From positions 62,001 to 126,000 of the forward strand of contig ATWE01000011.1 of the NCBI GenBank assembly GCA_000421085.1: a stretch of DNA of 64,000 nucleotides. Direction: 5' to 3'. The stretch is from Ensifer sp. USDA 6670. GTDB taxonomy: Bacteria; Pseudomonadota; Alphaproteobacteria; Rhizobiales; Rhizobiaceae. The notes beneath the pieces were generated by a model. The model saw only the letters and a list, made by a program, of their open reading frames with translations, did not search any database and was not told the origin of the DNA. Below, in pieces: positions 1 through 8,636 of this stretch; positions within the stretch are counted from its first letter, which is position 1; each line of letters starts with the position of its first letter. The position numbers were made by a program, and so were the translations under genes.

Positions 1-596
1 CAGGCGCCGAACTCGGCTGTGACGGCTGCATGTGCCTCCTCGAAGCTGCCGGGCCCTTCCGGCGGCGGTAGGGCGTGAAAAAAATCGACATTGCCTTCGA
101 ATGTCCCCTCGCCCGAGAGCGTAAAGGAAATATCGGTGGACCGGTCCCTGTCCCATTTGCCGGAAACGGCGAGATCACCAAGACGGGGCCGCGGAATGAA
201 CTTCACGTTCTCACCCGCCGCCACGAGACACCATTCGCCGCCGGGCGTGCGGTAGACATAGTCGTAGCGCGATCCTTCGACATGGAAGCGCACGCCGGCA
301 TTTTCGCCGCGAATGTGCAACCGTTCGCCGTCTCCAATGACGAAGCGGACGATTCCTTCGCCGGTCCGCGCGACAAGCTGGTCCGGCGACAGTTCGAAGC
401 GCGCCGCCGCAGGTCGGCCTTCCGCGTCCAGGAACTCGACACGACACAGCCGTCCAAGCGAAGGACGCTCGTCGCCGCCGCTGACGCGTCTGAGATAAAG
501 CGCACGCTCGCCTTCGCGCCCGGGAACACGCATCGTCGACAGCGTCAGGAAGCGTCCCTTTCGGCTGAACGGAACATGGTCGACATCGAACAGCAT
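1..596 (-). CDS. Putative glycoside hydrolase, N-terminal part (runs off the window)
   Basis: An uninterrupted frame of about 198 codons begins with ATG at 596 and is still open at base 1. An AAGGGG Shine-Dalgarno lies about 7 bases upstream, inside the end of the permease gene, whose stop is only 3 bases away, so translation is probably coupled. The visible protein starts MLFDVDHVPFSRKGRFLTLS and looks like an all-beta N-terminal sandwich. I infer a glycoside hydrolase of the MGH1-like/GH63 type, which often starts this way and often follows a sugar ABC operon. The catalytic (alpha/alpha)6 part lies outside the window, so no active-site residue can be checked. The family call is tentative; the reading frame and operon membership are firm. 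Confidence 0.6.
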   Translation of the reverse strand, partial: MLFDVDHVPFSRKGRFLTLSTMRVPGREGERALYLRRVSGGDERPSLGRLCRVEFLDAEGRPAAARFELSPDQLVARTGEGIVRFVIGDGERLHIRGENAGVRFHVEGSRYDYVYRTPGGEWCLVAAGENVKFIPRPRLGDLAVSGKWDRDRSTDISFTLSGEGTFEGNVDFFHALPPPEGPGSFEEAHAAVTAEFGA

Positions 597-599
597 TGC

Positions 600-1412
600 C
601 TACCCCTTCACCGAAGAGCCGACGGCGCCATCCATGATATAGCGCTGCGCCAGGAAGAAGAGCGCGAGCGGCGGCAGGCAGAGGATGACGGTGATCGCCG
701 CGATGGAGGTGACGTCGATCTCATGCAGGCCCTTGAACATCGAAAGTCCGAGGGTGAGCGTGTATTTCGACTGATCGTTGAGGAAGATCAACGGCCCCAG
801 ATAGTCGTTCCACGCATTCATGAAATGGAAGGTACCGACCAGCACCAGGGCCGGCAGCATCAGAGGCAGATGGATGCGCCAATAGATGTCGAAGCTGTTC
901 GCCCCGTCCATGCGCGCTGCTTCGTCGATCTCCATCGGTATCGTCATGATGTACTGGCGAAGCAGGAAAACGAAGAAGGCATCCGCAAAATAGGCGGGCA
1001 CGATCAGGGGTTTGAGCGTGTTGATCCAGCCCAGCATGTTGAATTCCATGTAGAGCGGAATCATCTTCACGTCCCAGGGTATCATCATGGTCGCGAGCAG
1101 CAGCACGAACAGCGCGTCGCGTCCGGGAAACCGGAAGCGGGCGAAGCCGAAGGCGACGAGCGAACTCGACAGAAGCTGGCCGACCGTTGAAAGGACGACG
1201 ACGATCAGCGAGTTCGAGAGATAGGTGCCGAAGGGCTGCTTGTTCCAGGCGGCTGCAAAATTCTCCCAGTGCCACTCGGCCGGCCAAAGGACCGGTGGGA
1301 ACTGATATAGCTCCGCCGTGCTTTTGACCGCCGTCATGAAGGTCCAGTAGAAAGGCGCGATGAACAGGGCCGACAGCAGGATCAGCGCCGCATAGAGGAC
1401 GGTCTTACGCAT
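600..1412 (-). CDS. Carbohydrate ABC transporter permease, MalG type
   Basis: About 270 residues, inner-membrane permease of a CUT1-type sugar importer. Six hydrophobic segments are visible, and the cytoplasmic EAA loop that docks on the ATPase reads EAARMDGANSFDIYWRIHLP, placed as in MalG-like proteins. I chose the ATG at 1412 over the one at 1424 because GGAG lies 7 bases before it. The gene overlaps the preceding permease by 8 bases. It is the fourth gene of the operon ATPase, binding protein, MalF-like, MalG-like, hydrolase. The substrate cannot be read from sequence; the downstream hydrolase suggests an oligosaccharide or glycoside. Confidence 0.9.
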   Translation of the reverse strand: MRKTVLYAALILLSALFIAPFYWTFMTAVKSTAELYQFPPVLWPAEWHWENFAAAWNKQPFGTYLSNSLIVVVLSTVGQLLSSSLVAFGFARFRFPGRDALFVLLLATMMIPWDVKMIPLYMEFNMLGWINTLKPLIVPAYFADAFFVFLLRQYIMTIPMEIDEAARMDGANSFDIYWRIHLPLMLPALVLVGTFHFMNAWNDYLGPLIFLNDQSKYTLTLGLSMFKGLHEIDVTSIAAITVILCLPPLALFFLAQRYIMDGAVGSSVKG

Positions 1413-2364
1413 CGCGGTCTCCATCGACCGGCCGGACCTCGCCCTCGTAATAGACCCATGCGGCGGACCAGCGCATGACGACGAGGCTGAGCGTCAGCAC
1501 GATAGCGAACATCACCCAGGAGCCCGCAGCGGCATAGCCCATGTCGAAATATTTGAAGGCGTTGTCGTAGATGTACATGGCAAAGAAATAGGTGGAGCCG
1601 AGAGGGCCGCCCTTCGTCAGCAGAAGCGCTATCGTCAGTTGCTGGAATGCGGAGATGATCGAGGTGATGAAGGTGAAGATGAGCATCGGCCCGAGCATCG
1701 GCAGCGTGATGAACAGCATCTGCGCCCAGGCCGGAACGCCCGAGACGGTCGCGGCCTCATAGAGCTCTTTCGGAATGGCCTTGAGACCGGTCAGAAGGAT
1801 CAGCATCGTACCGCCGAGGCCCCAGAGGCTTGCGACGATGATGGCGACGAGGGCGAGGCTGGGATCGCCGAGCCAGTTCGGCCCATCGATGCCGACGAGC
1901 GAGAGCATGAAGTTCAACAGCCCGTACTCCCTGCTGTAGATCCAGCTCCAGATCGTCACGAGCGCAACGCCCGAGATCACGCTCGGCAGATAGAACACCG
2001 TGCGAAAGAAGCCGCTGGCGAAAGTCGCATGGTGCAGCAACAGCGCCAGCAGAAACGACATGACGATGTTGAACGGCACGTAGATCGCCGCGAACTTCAC
2101 CGTGATCCAAAGGCTTTCGCGGAATTGCGGGTCCTCCATGAACATGGAGCGGTAGTTGTCGAGTCCGACGAAGGTGCGCTCGCCGACGACGGGCCAGTCG
2201 AAAAAGCTCATCGTCAGCGAGAAGCAAAGCGGGCCGAGGGTGAAGAAGAGGAACCCCAGTATCCATGGGGAGATGAACAGAAAGGGCGCCAGATGCCGTC
2301 CGGCATTCGCGCGTCTGCGCCGAACGACCTCCACCTTCGGTCCAGCATGGGCAGCCATGTCCAT
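1405..2364 (-). CDS. Carbohydrate ABC transporter permease, MalF/UgpA type
   Basis: About 319 residues. A short cytoplasmic N-terminus is followed by six membrane spans and the permease signature EAATVSGVPAWAQMLFITLP before the last two spans. It forms the heteromeric pore with the MalG-type partner that overlaps its 3' end. The frame allows a GTG start at 2373, but the AAGGAG element sits directly against that codon, whereas it is 8 bases from ATG 2364, so 2364 is preferred. The stop of the binding-protein gene is only 12 bases upstream, so the two are co-transcribed. Confidence 0.9.
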   Translation of the reverse strand: MDMAAHAGPKVEVVRRRRANAGRHLAPFLFISPWILGFLFFTLGPLCFSLTMSFFDWPVVGERTFVGLDNYRSMFMEDPQFRESLWITVKFAAIYVPFNIVMSFLLALLLHHATFASGFFRTVFYLPSVISGVALVTIWSWIYSREYGLLNFMLSLVGIDGPNWLGDPSLALVAIIVASLWGLGGTMLILLTGLKAIPKELYEAATVSGVPAWAQMLFITLPMLGPMLIFTFITSIISAFQQLTIALLLTKGGPLGSTYFFAMYIYDNAFKYFDMGYAAAGSWVMFAIVLTLSLVVMRWSAAWVYYEGEVRPVDGDRDA

Positions 2365-2376
2365 CCCCCGCACTCC

Positions 2377-3609
2377 TTACTTCAGCAGGCGCTTGGAGCG
2401 CTTGACCGCGTCGTCGAGATGGGCCTTGGCATTGCCCTGGTCGATCATCGTCGCCTCGATGGCGCGCGCCAGATTGTCCTGGATCTTGCCCCAGTTGGCA
2501 TTCTTCAGATAGGCGTGCCTTTCGGTGTTGGAGGTGGCGAGAATATCGAAGAAGGGCTTGTATACAGGGTCCTTCGTCATCCCCTTCGCCTCGGCCACGC
2601 TCTTGCGCACCGGCAGGTCGTTGACGCGCATCGCGACCGAGTCGGGCGAGGAGAAGAACTTCACGAATTCCCAGGCGAGGTCGGGATGGGCGGCGTCCTT
2701 GGCGATAGAAATCGCCGAAACGCCGAGTGCCGAATGGGCGGGACGGTCGCCGAATGTCGGCAGCGGTGCGACGCCATAGCTGAAGCCGGCGGCATCGATA
2801 TCCGCCTTGTCCCACATGGCGCTCTGAAACATGGCGATCTTGCCGCCCTGGAAAAGCGTGTCACCCCCCGTTTCGTCCCCGAGGTGCAGCGTCACGGCTT
2901 CCTCTTTCTTGGCCATGTCGGCGAACATGCCGAGCACCGCGGCGGCCGCGTCGCTATTCATGTAGCCGTCGATCTCCTTGCCGTCGTCCGAGATGTATTT
3001 CGTGCCGTTCGACCAAAGGAACTGCTCGAAATCATAGGGGTCCGGCTTGGCGTCGACGGCGAACCCGTAGACCTTGCCGGCCTCGTCGCGGAACTTGCCG
3101 GCCTTGGCGCGCAGATCGTCCCAGGTCCAGCCCTCCTTCGGCTCCTCGACACCCGCCTTTGCGAACATTTCCTTGTTGTAGAAGACCACCTGGGTGGTGA
3201 AACCCGAGGGCATCCCATAGGTCTTGCCCTCGATGCGCGTCGTGTTCATCAAGCCTTCCGGAAAATCGTCGGGCTTGATCTCGGCCGAATCGCGCGCGAT
3301 CAGCTCATCGAGTGGCTTAAGCGACGTGTAGTATTGCGGGAAGTTCCACATATACATGACATCGGGCGGATTGCCCGCGCCGAAGGCGGCGACGAGCTTC
3401 TGGTCGTAACCCTCGGCATAGGGCTCGACCTGCACCTTCACGCCCGGGTGTTTCTCTTCGAATTTTTTGGCGATCGCCTGCTGGATGGCAAGGCTCTCGC
3501 CCGTGTCCCAGGTCGCGAAACGCAAGACCTCCTCTGCGCGCGCAGTCGCTGCGCCGGCGACCGCCAGGGCCAAAAGCGATCCGATTATCGTCGTTCTCAT
3601 TTCAGGCAT
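2377..3609 (-). CDS. Extracellular sugar-binding protein of the ABC importer
   Basis: About 410 residues, family 1 periplasmic solute-binding protein (SBP_bac_1). A signal peptide is visible: basic start MRTT, hydrophobic core IIGSLLALAVAGA, cleavage near ATARA-EE. Typical features follow, such as GNPPDVMYMWNFPQ in the N-lobe and AWEFVKFFSSPD in the C-lobe. The ATG at 3609 is chosen because GGAGGAG is about 6 bases upstream; the second ATG at 3600 (MRTT) would also leave a complete signal peptide. The start overlaps the stop of the ATPase gene by 8 bases. Having the ATPase first and the binding protein second is less common than the reverse. Likely ligand: a plant- or polymer-derived saccharide. 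Confidence 0.9.
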   Translation of the reverse strand: MPEMRTTIIGSLLALAVAGAATARAEEVLRFATWDTGESLAIQQAIAKKFEEKHPGVKVQVEPYAEGYDQKLVAAFGAGNPPDVMYMWNFPQYYTSLKPLDELIARDSAEIKPDDFPEGLMNTTRIEGKTYGMPSGFTTQVVFYNKEMFAKAGVEEPKEGWTWDDLRAKAGKFRDEAGKVYGFAVDAKPDPYDFEQFLWSNGTKYISDDGKEIDGYMNSDAAAAVLGMFADMAKKEEAVTLHLGDETGGDTLFQGGKIAMFQSAMWDKADIDAAGFSYGVAPLPTFGDRPAHSALGVSAISIAKDAAHPDLAWEFVKFFSSPDSVAMRVNDLPVRKSVAEAKGMTKDPVYKPFFDILATSNTERHAYLKNANWGKIQDNLARAIEATMIDQGNAKAHLDDAVKRSKRLLK

Positions 3610-4777
3610 GTCTCTCCTCCAAAACCGGCGCACGCGCGCCCCTTGCCTTCTTGTTATCGATAAGTGCCTTCGTCTCCGGATCGAGCTGCCTCGCGATCGC
3701 CGTGCCTTCGGCATCGAACAGATGGCAGTGCTCGGGGGGAAGGCGGAGATGAACTTGATCTCGGCTCGCGACGGGATGGGTGCCGCGCACCACGGCGGTC
3801 AGATCACCGCCGCCCTCGACGCGGATGTGGACGTGGCTTTCGGTGCCGAGCCGCTCGACGAGCCTCACCGTGCCGGCGAGATGCGCCTCCTCTGGCGAGG
3901 TCAGTTCGAGTTTGTCGGGGCGAATTCCGAGGGTGACCGGACGATCCCCGCTGATCTGCTCGGACGAACACGTATCGAGCGGCACCGGCCGCGATAAGCC
4001 GCCTCCGGCAAGCGTCACGCCGGTCGCGCTCTGTTCCGCGACACCCGCCGGCAGGAAATTCATCCGCGGTGAGCCGATGAAGCCGGCGACGAAGAGATTT
4101 GCCGGACGGTAGAACAGTTCGAGCGGCGTGCCGAACTGGCTGACGCGTCCCTTGTCGAGCACCACGACCCGATCGGAGAGAGTCATGGCCTCCACCTGGT
4201 CATGCGTCACATAGATCATCGTCACGCCGAGGCGTTCGTGCAGCACCGCCAGTTCGACGCGCATCGTCACTCTTAAACCGGCATCGAGGTTGGAGAGCGG
4301 CTCGTCGAGCAGGAAGAGCTTCGGCTCGCGCACGATCGCCCTGCCGATCGCCACACGCTGGCGCTGGCCGCCGGAAAGCTGGCGGGGCTTGCGATCCAGG
4401 AGCTCCGTAATCCTCAGAATTTCGGCCGCATTGTTGACGCGCCGGTCGATCTCCTTGCGCTTCATTCCATTCAGCGCAAGGCCGAAGGAGAGGTTCTTGC
4501 GCACGTTCATATGCGGATAGAGCGCGTAGTTCTGGAAGACCATGGCGATGTCGCGCCTGGCGGACGGCAGATCGGTGATATCGCGGTCGCCGAGGCGGAT
4601 CGATCCCCCGTCGAGATTTTCAAGTCCGGCGATCGAGCGCAGCAGCGTGCTCTTGCCGCAGCCGGACGGCCCCAGGAAGCAGACGAACTCGCCGTCGGCG
4701 ATCTCGAGATCGATGCCCTTCAAGATCTCATGCGAGCCGAAGGACTTGCGAAGATTGTCGATGCGAATAGCGGCCAA
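3602..4777 (-). CDS. Sugar ABC transporter ATPase, UgpC/MalK type
   Basis: About 391 residues. Walker A is GPSGCGKST, the signature is LSGGQRQRVAIGRAI, Walker B is LFLLDEPLSNLDA and the switch histidine is in VTHD. A C-terminal TOBE/OB region follows, as in MalK and UgpC. The frame is open to 4801, but no ATG with a ribosome site fits; TTG 4777 is preceded by GGGAGGAG at a proper distance and begins LAAIRIDNLRKSFG, which matches where this family normally starts. It is the first gene of the operon. The long operator-like palindrome ends about 47 bases upstream, so a LacI-family repressor probably controls the unit. Confidence 0.9.
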   Translation of the reverse strand: MAAIRIDNLRKSFGSHEILKGIDLEIADGEFVCFLGPSGCGKSTLLRSIAGLENLDGGSIRLGDRDITDLPSARRDIAMVFQNYALYPHMNVRKNLSFGLALNGMKRKEIDRRVNNAAEILRITELLDRKPRQLSGGQRQRVAIGRAIVREPKLFLLDEPLSNLDAGLRVTMRVELAVLHERLGVTMIYVTHDQVEAMTLSDRVVVLDKGRVSQFGTPLELFYRPANLFVAGFIGSPRMNFLPAGVAEQSATGVTLAGGGLSRPVPLDTCSSEQISGDRPVTLGIRPDKLELTSPEEAHLAGTVRLVERLGTESHVHIRVEGGGDLTAVVRGTHPVASRDQVHLRLPPEHCHLFDAEGTAIARQLDPETKALIDNKKARGARAPVLEERHA

Positions 4778-4823
4778 ACTCTCCTCCCGGCAGGCGGCCA
4801 ATTAACCGCCTGTTCGTCAGCCT

Positions 4824-4858
4824 GTTAAACGTTTTTATCACAGATAAAAACGTTTAAC
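4824..4858. promoter_or_regulatory. Long palindrome with two AAACGTTT cores, LacI-type operators
   Basis: Two perfect 16-base arms (GTTAAACGTTTTTATC and its complement) are separated by 3 bases. Each arm also contains its own small palindrome, AAACGTTT, centred on CG as in LacI-family operators. The element lies between the stop of the fusion gene (4892) and the start of the sugar ABC operon. I read it as paired operators for a LacI-family repressor of that operon. It could also form a hairpin ending the upstream transcript, but no U-tract follows on the minus strand. Confidence 0.65.
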
Positions 4859-4891
4859 TTCATTGTAAAGAGAAACTTTCCGTCAGCTCGC

Positions 4892-7800
4892 CTATACAAG
4901 CGCCAGCACCGCGTCGAGGGCATCGAGGAAACGGTCGCAATCGTCTGCGCTGAAGGGCGCAGGCGGCTTGATCTTCAGTACGTTGTGCCGCGGTCCCTCG
5001 CTCGACAGCAGAATGCGGTGCCTGTCCTTCATTTCGGCAATAACGAAGTCGAGTTCCGCTGCGGCCGGTTCGAGTGTGTCGCGATCGCGCACGAGCTCGA
5101 TACCGTTGAAGAGACCGTAGCCGCGCACGTCGCCGATGATCGCGTGGCGGCCGGCGAGTTCGCGCGCTCCCTCCATCAGACGGTTTCCGACGACCGCGCA
5201 ATGGTGCATCAGGCGCTCGTCGCGGATGACGTCGAGCACGGCAAGGCCGATCTCTGCCGATACCGGGTTTCCGCCGAAGGTGTTGAAATATTCCATTCCG
5301 TTTGCAAAGGCCGCGGCAATCGCCTCGGTGGTCACCACCGCCGCCATCGGGTGGCCGTTGCCGATCGGCTTGCCCATGGTCACTATGTCGGGCACGACCC
5401 CTTGCGTCTCATGCGCCCACATGTGACTGCCGATGCGGCCGAACCCCACCTGGACCTCGTCCGCCAGGCACAGCCCGCCGGCCGCGCGCACATGTGCATA
5501 AGCCTCCCTGAGATAGCCATCCGGCAGAACCAGTTGACCGCCCGTGCCGAGGATGCCCTCGCTGAAGAAGAGCGCGGGTTTGCGCCCTTCCGCCGCCAGC
5601 GCGTCGATCTGCCGCTTCACGTCCTCGGCATATTTGCGCCCCGCGTCTGCATCGCCATAGCGATAGCGTCCACGATAGAGGTCCGGCATCTCGGCGACCC
5701 GCACATGCGCCGGCCGCCCCTCCCCGCCCTTACCGGCGAATTTATAGGGACTGACATCGATCAGGCTCGTCAGATGGCCGTGATAGGCGTGATCGACGGT
5801 GATGACGTCGCGGTTGCCGGTATAGGCGCGCGCCAGCCGGATCGCGAGATCGTTGGCCTCGCTGCCGGAATTGACGAAGAAGCAGACGTTCAGCGGATCA
5901 GGGAAGAGCGCCGCAAGCCGGCGCGAATATTCCACCAGACTGTCATGCAGATAGCGCGAATTGGTATTGAGATGCGCCATCTGCATCTGCGCCGCCCTGA
6001 CGACACGCGGATGGCAATGGCCGACATGGCAGACATTGTTGACCATGTCGAGCCAGCGCGTGCCCTCGTCGTCGATCAAGTAGGCGCCCTCGCCGGCGAC
6101 GATCTTGAGAGGCGCCGAGCCGTAGGCGATGCTTAGGGAGCGACCGATGCGGCGCTGGCGTTCGCGCACCAGGAACGCCTTGTCGCGCTCGACGATCACC
6201 GAAGCCGGAATGGAAAGACCGAGCACGACGCTCGGATCGGGGCTGATCTCCCGCCAGACCTGCCACTGCTCTCTGACGCCGACGCCGTGCATGCGGCCCT
6301 CCAGGCCGAGATGATCGGTGACGATCTGGAAATGCAGGTGCGGAACCCAGCCGCCGTTTTCGGCGCGATCCCCCATAGCCGCGAAAGCTTCGCCCCTGGC
6401 GACCGGCTGGCCGATCGTGAGCCTTGAGGCGCTTTCACGGGAGAGATGCCCGTAAAGCGTCCAGAACGCGTCGCCCTCGCCCGTCGTATGTTCCAGCAGA
6501 ACGGTCGGCCCGAAACCGTAAGGGACCGCGTCGTCATGGTAAAAAGCGACCTTGCCGGCGAAGGGTGCATGCACCGGCTCGTTGGCGGGAGCGAAGAGAT
6601 CGACGCCGAGGTGAATCGTGCGGCGCAGGCTCGCAGTCGCCTGGTAAGCGTCACCCTTGTAGACCGCTCTGTCCTCTCCGTAGAGGCCAAGACCGAAATC
6701 CGCCCCCTCCGCATGAATACGTGCTTCGATGCGCGCTTGCGCAACGTCCTTTTCGAGACCTGCCCAGGTCTCGGAGCTGTTCGCGGAAAAATCGAAGACG
6801 GCTGCCTTCGGTTTTGCGATGCCCGGCTTGATGACGCCCGAAAAATCATGGGCATTGCGCTCCAGCCACCGCACCACCCGCCCGGCCTTCGGGATCGGCG
6901 CAAAACCGCACGCGTCGCGAAGGCAGGCGATGGCGAACGACCGGTTCTCTTGATCGAGGCGTCTCAGTTCGCTCCAGACGTCCTCCTGGCTGACGAGCAG
7001 ATAGGTGTTCTCGGGATTGTCGCGGATCTGCGTCGCCGCCATGCACATGCTGACGGCATAGCGGGTGCGCACGAGATCGAAGATCAGCTCGGCCTCCGTT
7101 TCGCCAAGCGGATTGACGCCGTGATAGGCGCCCGCAAGCCCCGCGATGGCGCCGATCGGATCCGGCGAACCGATCAGCGCATAGGCGGAAGCGACGGCCA
7201 CTTCCACCACGCGATAGCTCTCGACCATATCGCCGAAGTCGAGCAGCCCGCTGACGCAGCCGTCGGTGCCGACGAGCACGTTATAGTCATTGGCATCGCC
7301 GTGGATGACCTGCCGAGTGCAAGCCTCAAGGCGCGGCAGCACGGTGGAGACGAAGTGCTCGAGGACCGCGCGGGCCGCGCTGCGCTTCTCCACATCCTCG
7401 ATCAGATCGACAGTGGCGAGGTGCATTTCCGCCCGGGCGATATCCCAGGCGTACTCTCTCCTGGCGCCGGGATGAAAGAAACCGGCGAGGCTTCGGTCGA
7501 GCTTGCCGAGCAGCGCCCCAAGGGTCTCGACGCTGTTGCTCGAGCGGTTGGCGGCTCGTGCCCGGATCTCCCCGGGCAGCCACGTCAGCAGACGTGCGAC
7601 ACGCTCTCCTTTGAATTCGACGCGGGTGAACGAGGCGCCGGAGCGGCTCGGCAAGGCTTTCGAGACAGGCAGCTCCGTCGCGTCGCGCGCGAGATGGTCG
7701 AGAACTGCGATCTGCATGTCGAGGTCCTCGGGCGCGCCGAGGGCATGCAGTTTCAGGAGGAACGAGCGACCGTCGCTCGCCTGAATACGGAAATTGAGAT

Positions 7801-7909
7801 CGTGCTCGCCGGGCAGCGCCAGGATTTCTCCCGTCACGCCGTATTCACGGGCAAGCAGCGCTTCGATTGCTTCGATTTCCTGCACGTTCTTGAACTCGCC
7901 TGTCATCAT
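4892..7909 (-). CDS. Tri-domain fusion: APH-like kinase, M23-like peptidase, class III aminotransferase
   Basis: About 1005 residues. Domain 1 (about 1-370) is an aminoglycoside-phosphotransferase/choline-kinase-like fold with Brenner motif HGDANDYN (H203) and the metal-binding DFGD. Domain 2 (about 430-560) is M23/LytM-like and keeps every zinc-ligand motif: HLGVD (H433, D437) and HLHF (H524, H526). Domain 3 (about 600-1005) is a class III PLP enzyme with SGSEAND, DEVQVGFGR and the Schiff-base lysine in TMGKPIGNGHP (K847). Related separate proteins are hydroxylysine kinase and the phospho-lyases of phosphohydroxylysine and phosphoethanolamine, so I infer phosphorylation of an amino alcohol followed by elimination. 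No signal peptide is seen. ATG 7909 (or 7906) fits, 13 bases after the SDR gene stop. Confidence 0.85.
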   Translation of the reverse strand: MMTGEFKNVQEIEAIEALLAREYGVTGEILALPGEHDLNFRIQASDGRSFLLKLHALGAPEDLDMQIAVLDHLARDATELPVSKALPSRSGASFTRVEFKGERVARLLTWLPGEIRARAANRSSNSVETLGALLGKLDRSLAGFFHPGARREYAWDIARAEMHLATVDLIEDVEKRSAARAVLEHFVSTVLPRLEACTRQVIHGDANDYNVLVGTDGCVSGLLDFGDMVESYRVVEVAVASAYALIGSPDPIGAIAGLAGAYHGVNPLGETEAELIFDLVRTRYAVSMCMAATQIRDNPENTYLLVSQEDVWSELRRLDQENRSFAIACLRDACGFAPIPKAGRVVRWLERNAHDFSGVIKPGIAKPKAAVFDFSANSSETWAGLEKDVAQARIEARIHAEGADFGLGLYGEDRAVYKGDAYQATASLRRTIHLGVDLFAPANEPVHAPFAGKVAFYHDDAVPYGFGPTVLLEHTTGEGDAFWTLYGHLSRESASRLTIGQPVARGEAFAAMGDRAENGGWVPHLHFQIVTDHLGLEGRMHGVGVREQWQVWREISPDPSVVLGLSIPASVIVERDKAFLVRERQRRIGRSLSIAYGSAPLKIVAGEGAYLIDDEGTRWLDMVNNVCHVGHCHPRVVRAAQMQMAHLNTNSRYLHDSLVEYSRRLAALFPDPLNVCFFVNSGSEANDLAIRLARAYTGNRDVITVDHAYHGHLTSLIDVSPYKFAGKGGEGRPAHVRVAEMPDLYRGRYRYGDADAGRKYAEDVKRQIDALAAEGRKPALFFSEGILGTGGQLVLPDGYLREAYAHVRAAGGLCLADEVQVGFGRIGSHMWAHETQGVVPDIVTMGKPIGNGHPMAAVVTTEAIAAAFANGMEYFNTFGGNPVSAEIGLAVLDVIRDERLMHHCAVVGNRLMEGARELAGRHAIIGDVRGYGLFNGIELVRDRDTLEPAAAELDFVIAEMKDRHRILLSSEGPRHNVLKIKPPAPFSADDCDRFLDALDAVLALV

Positions 7910-7922
7910 TATTCCACTCGCT

Positions 7923-8636
7923 TCACCAGGAAACCGCTCTGCCGTCGAAGGCCCGGAAGCTGCCGCTCTCGGCGGGCCCGGCCCTGTCAATGATCGCCTT
8001 CAGGCCGGCCGCACTTTCCGCAACCGGCACGCTCGCCCGAGGGCCGCCCATATCGGTTCTGACCCAGCCGGGGTGGAGCGACAGCACGGTGATACCGTGC
8101 GGACGCAGATCCTGGGCGAGCTTGACCGTTGCCATGTTCAGCGCCGCTTTCGAGCAACGATAGGCATAGTCTCCTTCATCATCGTCGAGCGTACCCTCGG
8201 CAAGCGACCCTGCGCGGCTGCTGATGTTGGCGACGATGCGATCGCCGCCAGCCAGGAGATTGCGCAGCAGCGCCCCCACGATCAGGATCGGCGCCAGGGC
8301 ATTTACACGCATCACCTCCAGAAAATCCTCAGACTCGACGGTCAACAGTCCGCCTGTGTCGCCGCGGACTCCGGCATTGTTGATGAGGACATCGATCGGC
8401 CGCTCGCCGAGGTTTTCGGCAAGCGCCGCCATCGAGCTGGCGTCCGCAACGTCGAGCATCCGACGTTCGATGCCGGTTTCTCCATTCCTCGCCGAAGGCT
8501 GGCGGCCGCAGGCGATCACCCGCCAGCCGGCGGCTGCATATTGCCGTGCGAGTTCCTGACCAAGGCCCCGCGATGCGCCGGTGATCAGCACCGTGCGCGG
8601 TCCTTCTTCCCTTCTCTTATCGATGCTTGATGTCAT
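7923..8636 (-). CDS. Short-chain dehydrogenase/reductase
   Basis: About 237 residues, classical SDR. The N-terminal nucleotide-binding motif is TGASRGLG, followed by NNAGVRG and the catalytic YxxxK as YRCSKAA. It probably interconverts a carbonyl and an alcohol with NAD(P)H. The start overlaps the permease gene by 20 bases, and its stop lies 13 bases before the fusion gene, so all are one transcript. In this setting it could handle the semialdehyde or aldehyde released by the PLP lyase domain. That role is inference from context; the fold assignment is firm. Confidence 0.85.
   Translation of the reverse strand: MTSSIDKRREEGPRTVLITGASRGLGQELARQYAAAGWRVIACGRQPSARNGETGIERRMLDVADASSMAALAENLGERPIDVLINNAGVRGDTGGLLTVESEDFLEVMRVNALAPILIVGALLRNLLAGGDRIVANISSRAGSLAEGTLDDDEGDYAYRCSKAALNMATVKLAQDLRPHGITVLSLHPGWVRTDMGGPRASVPVAESAAGLKAIIDRAGPAESGSFRAFDGRAVSW

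Noticed and set aside
75-1190. 371-residue plus-strand frame
   Set aside because: It is antisense to the MalG-type permease and the hydrolase gene, is rich in Arg/His/Glu in the manner of shadow frames, and has no domain pattern.
1639-3663. 674-residue plus-strand frame
   Set aside because: Antisense to the MalF-type permease and the sugar-binding protein, both of which have clear family motifs and ribosome sites.
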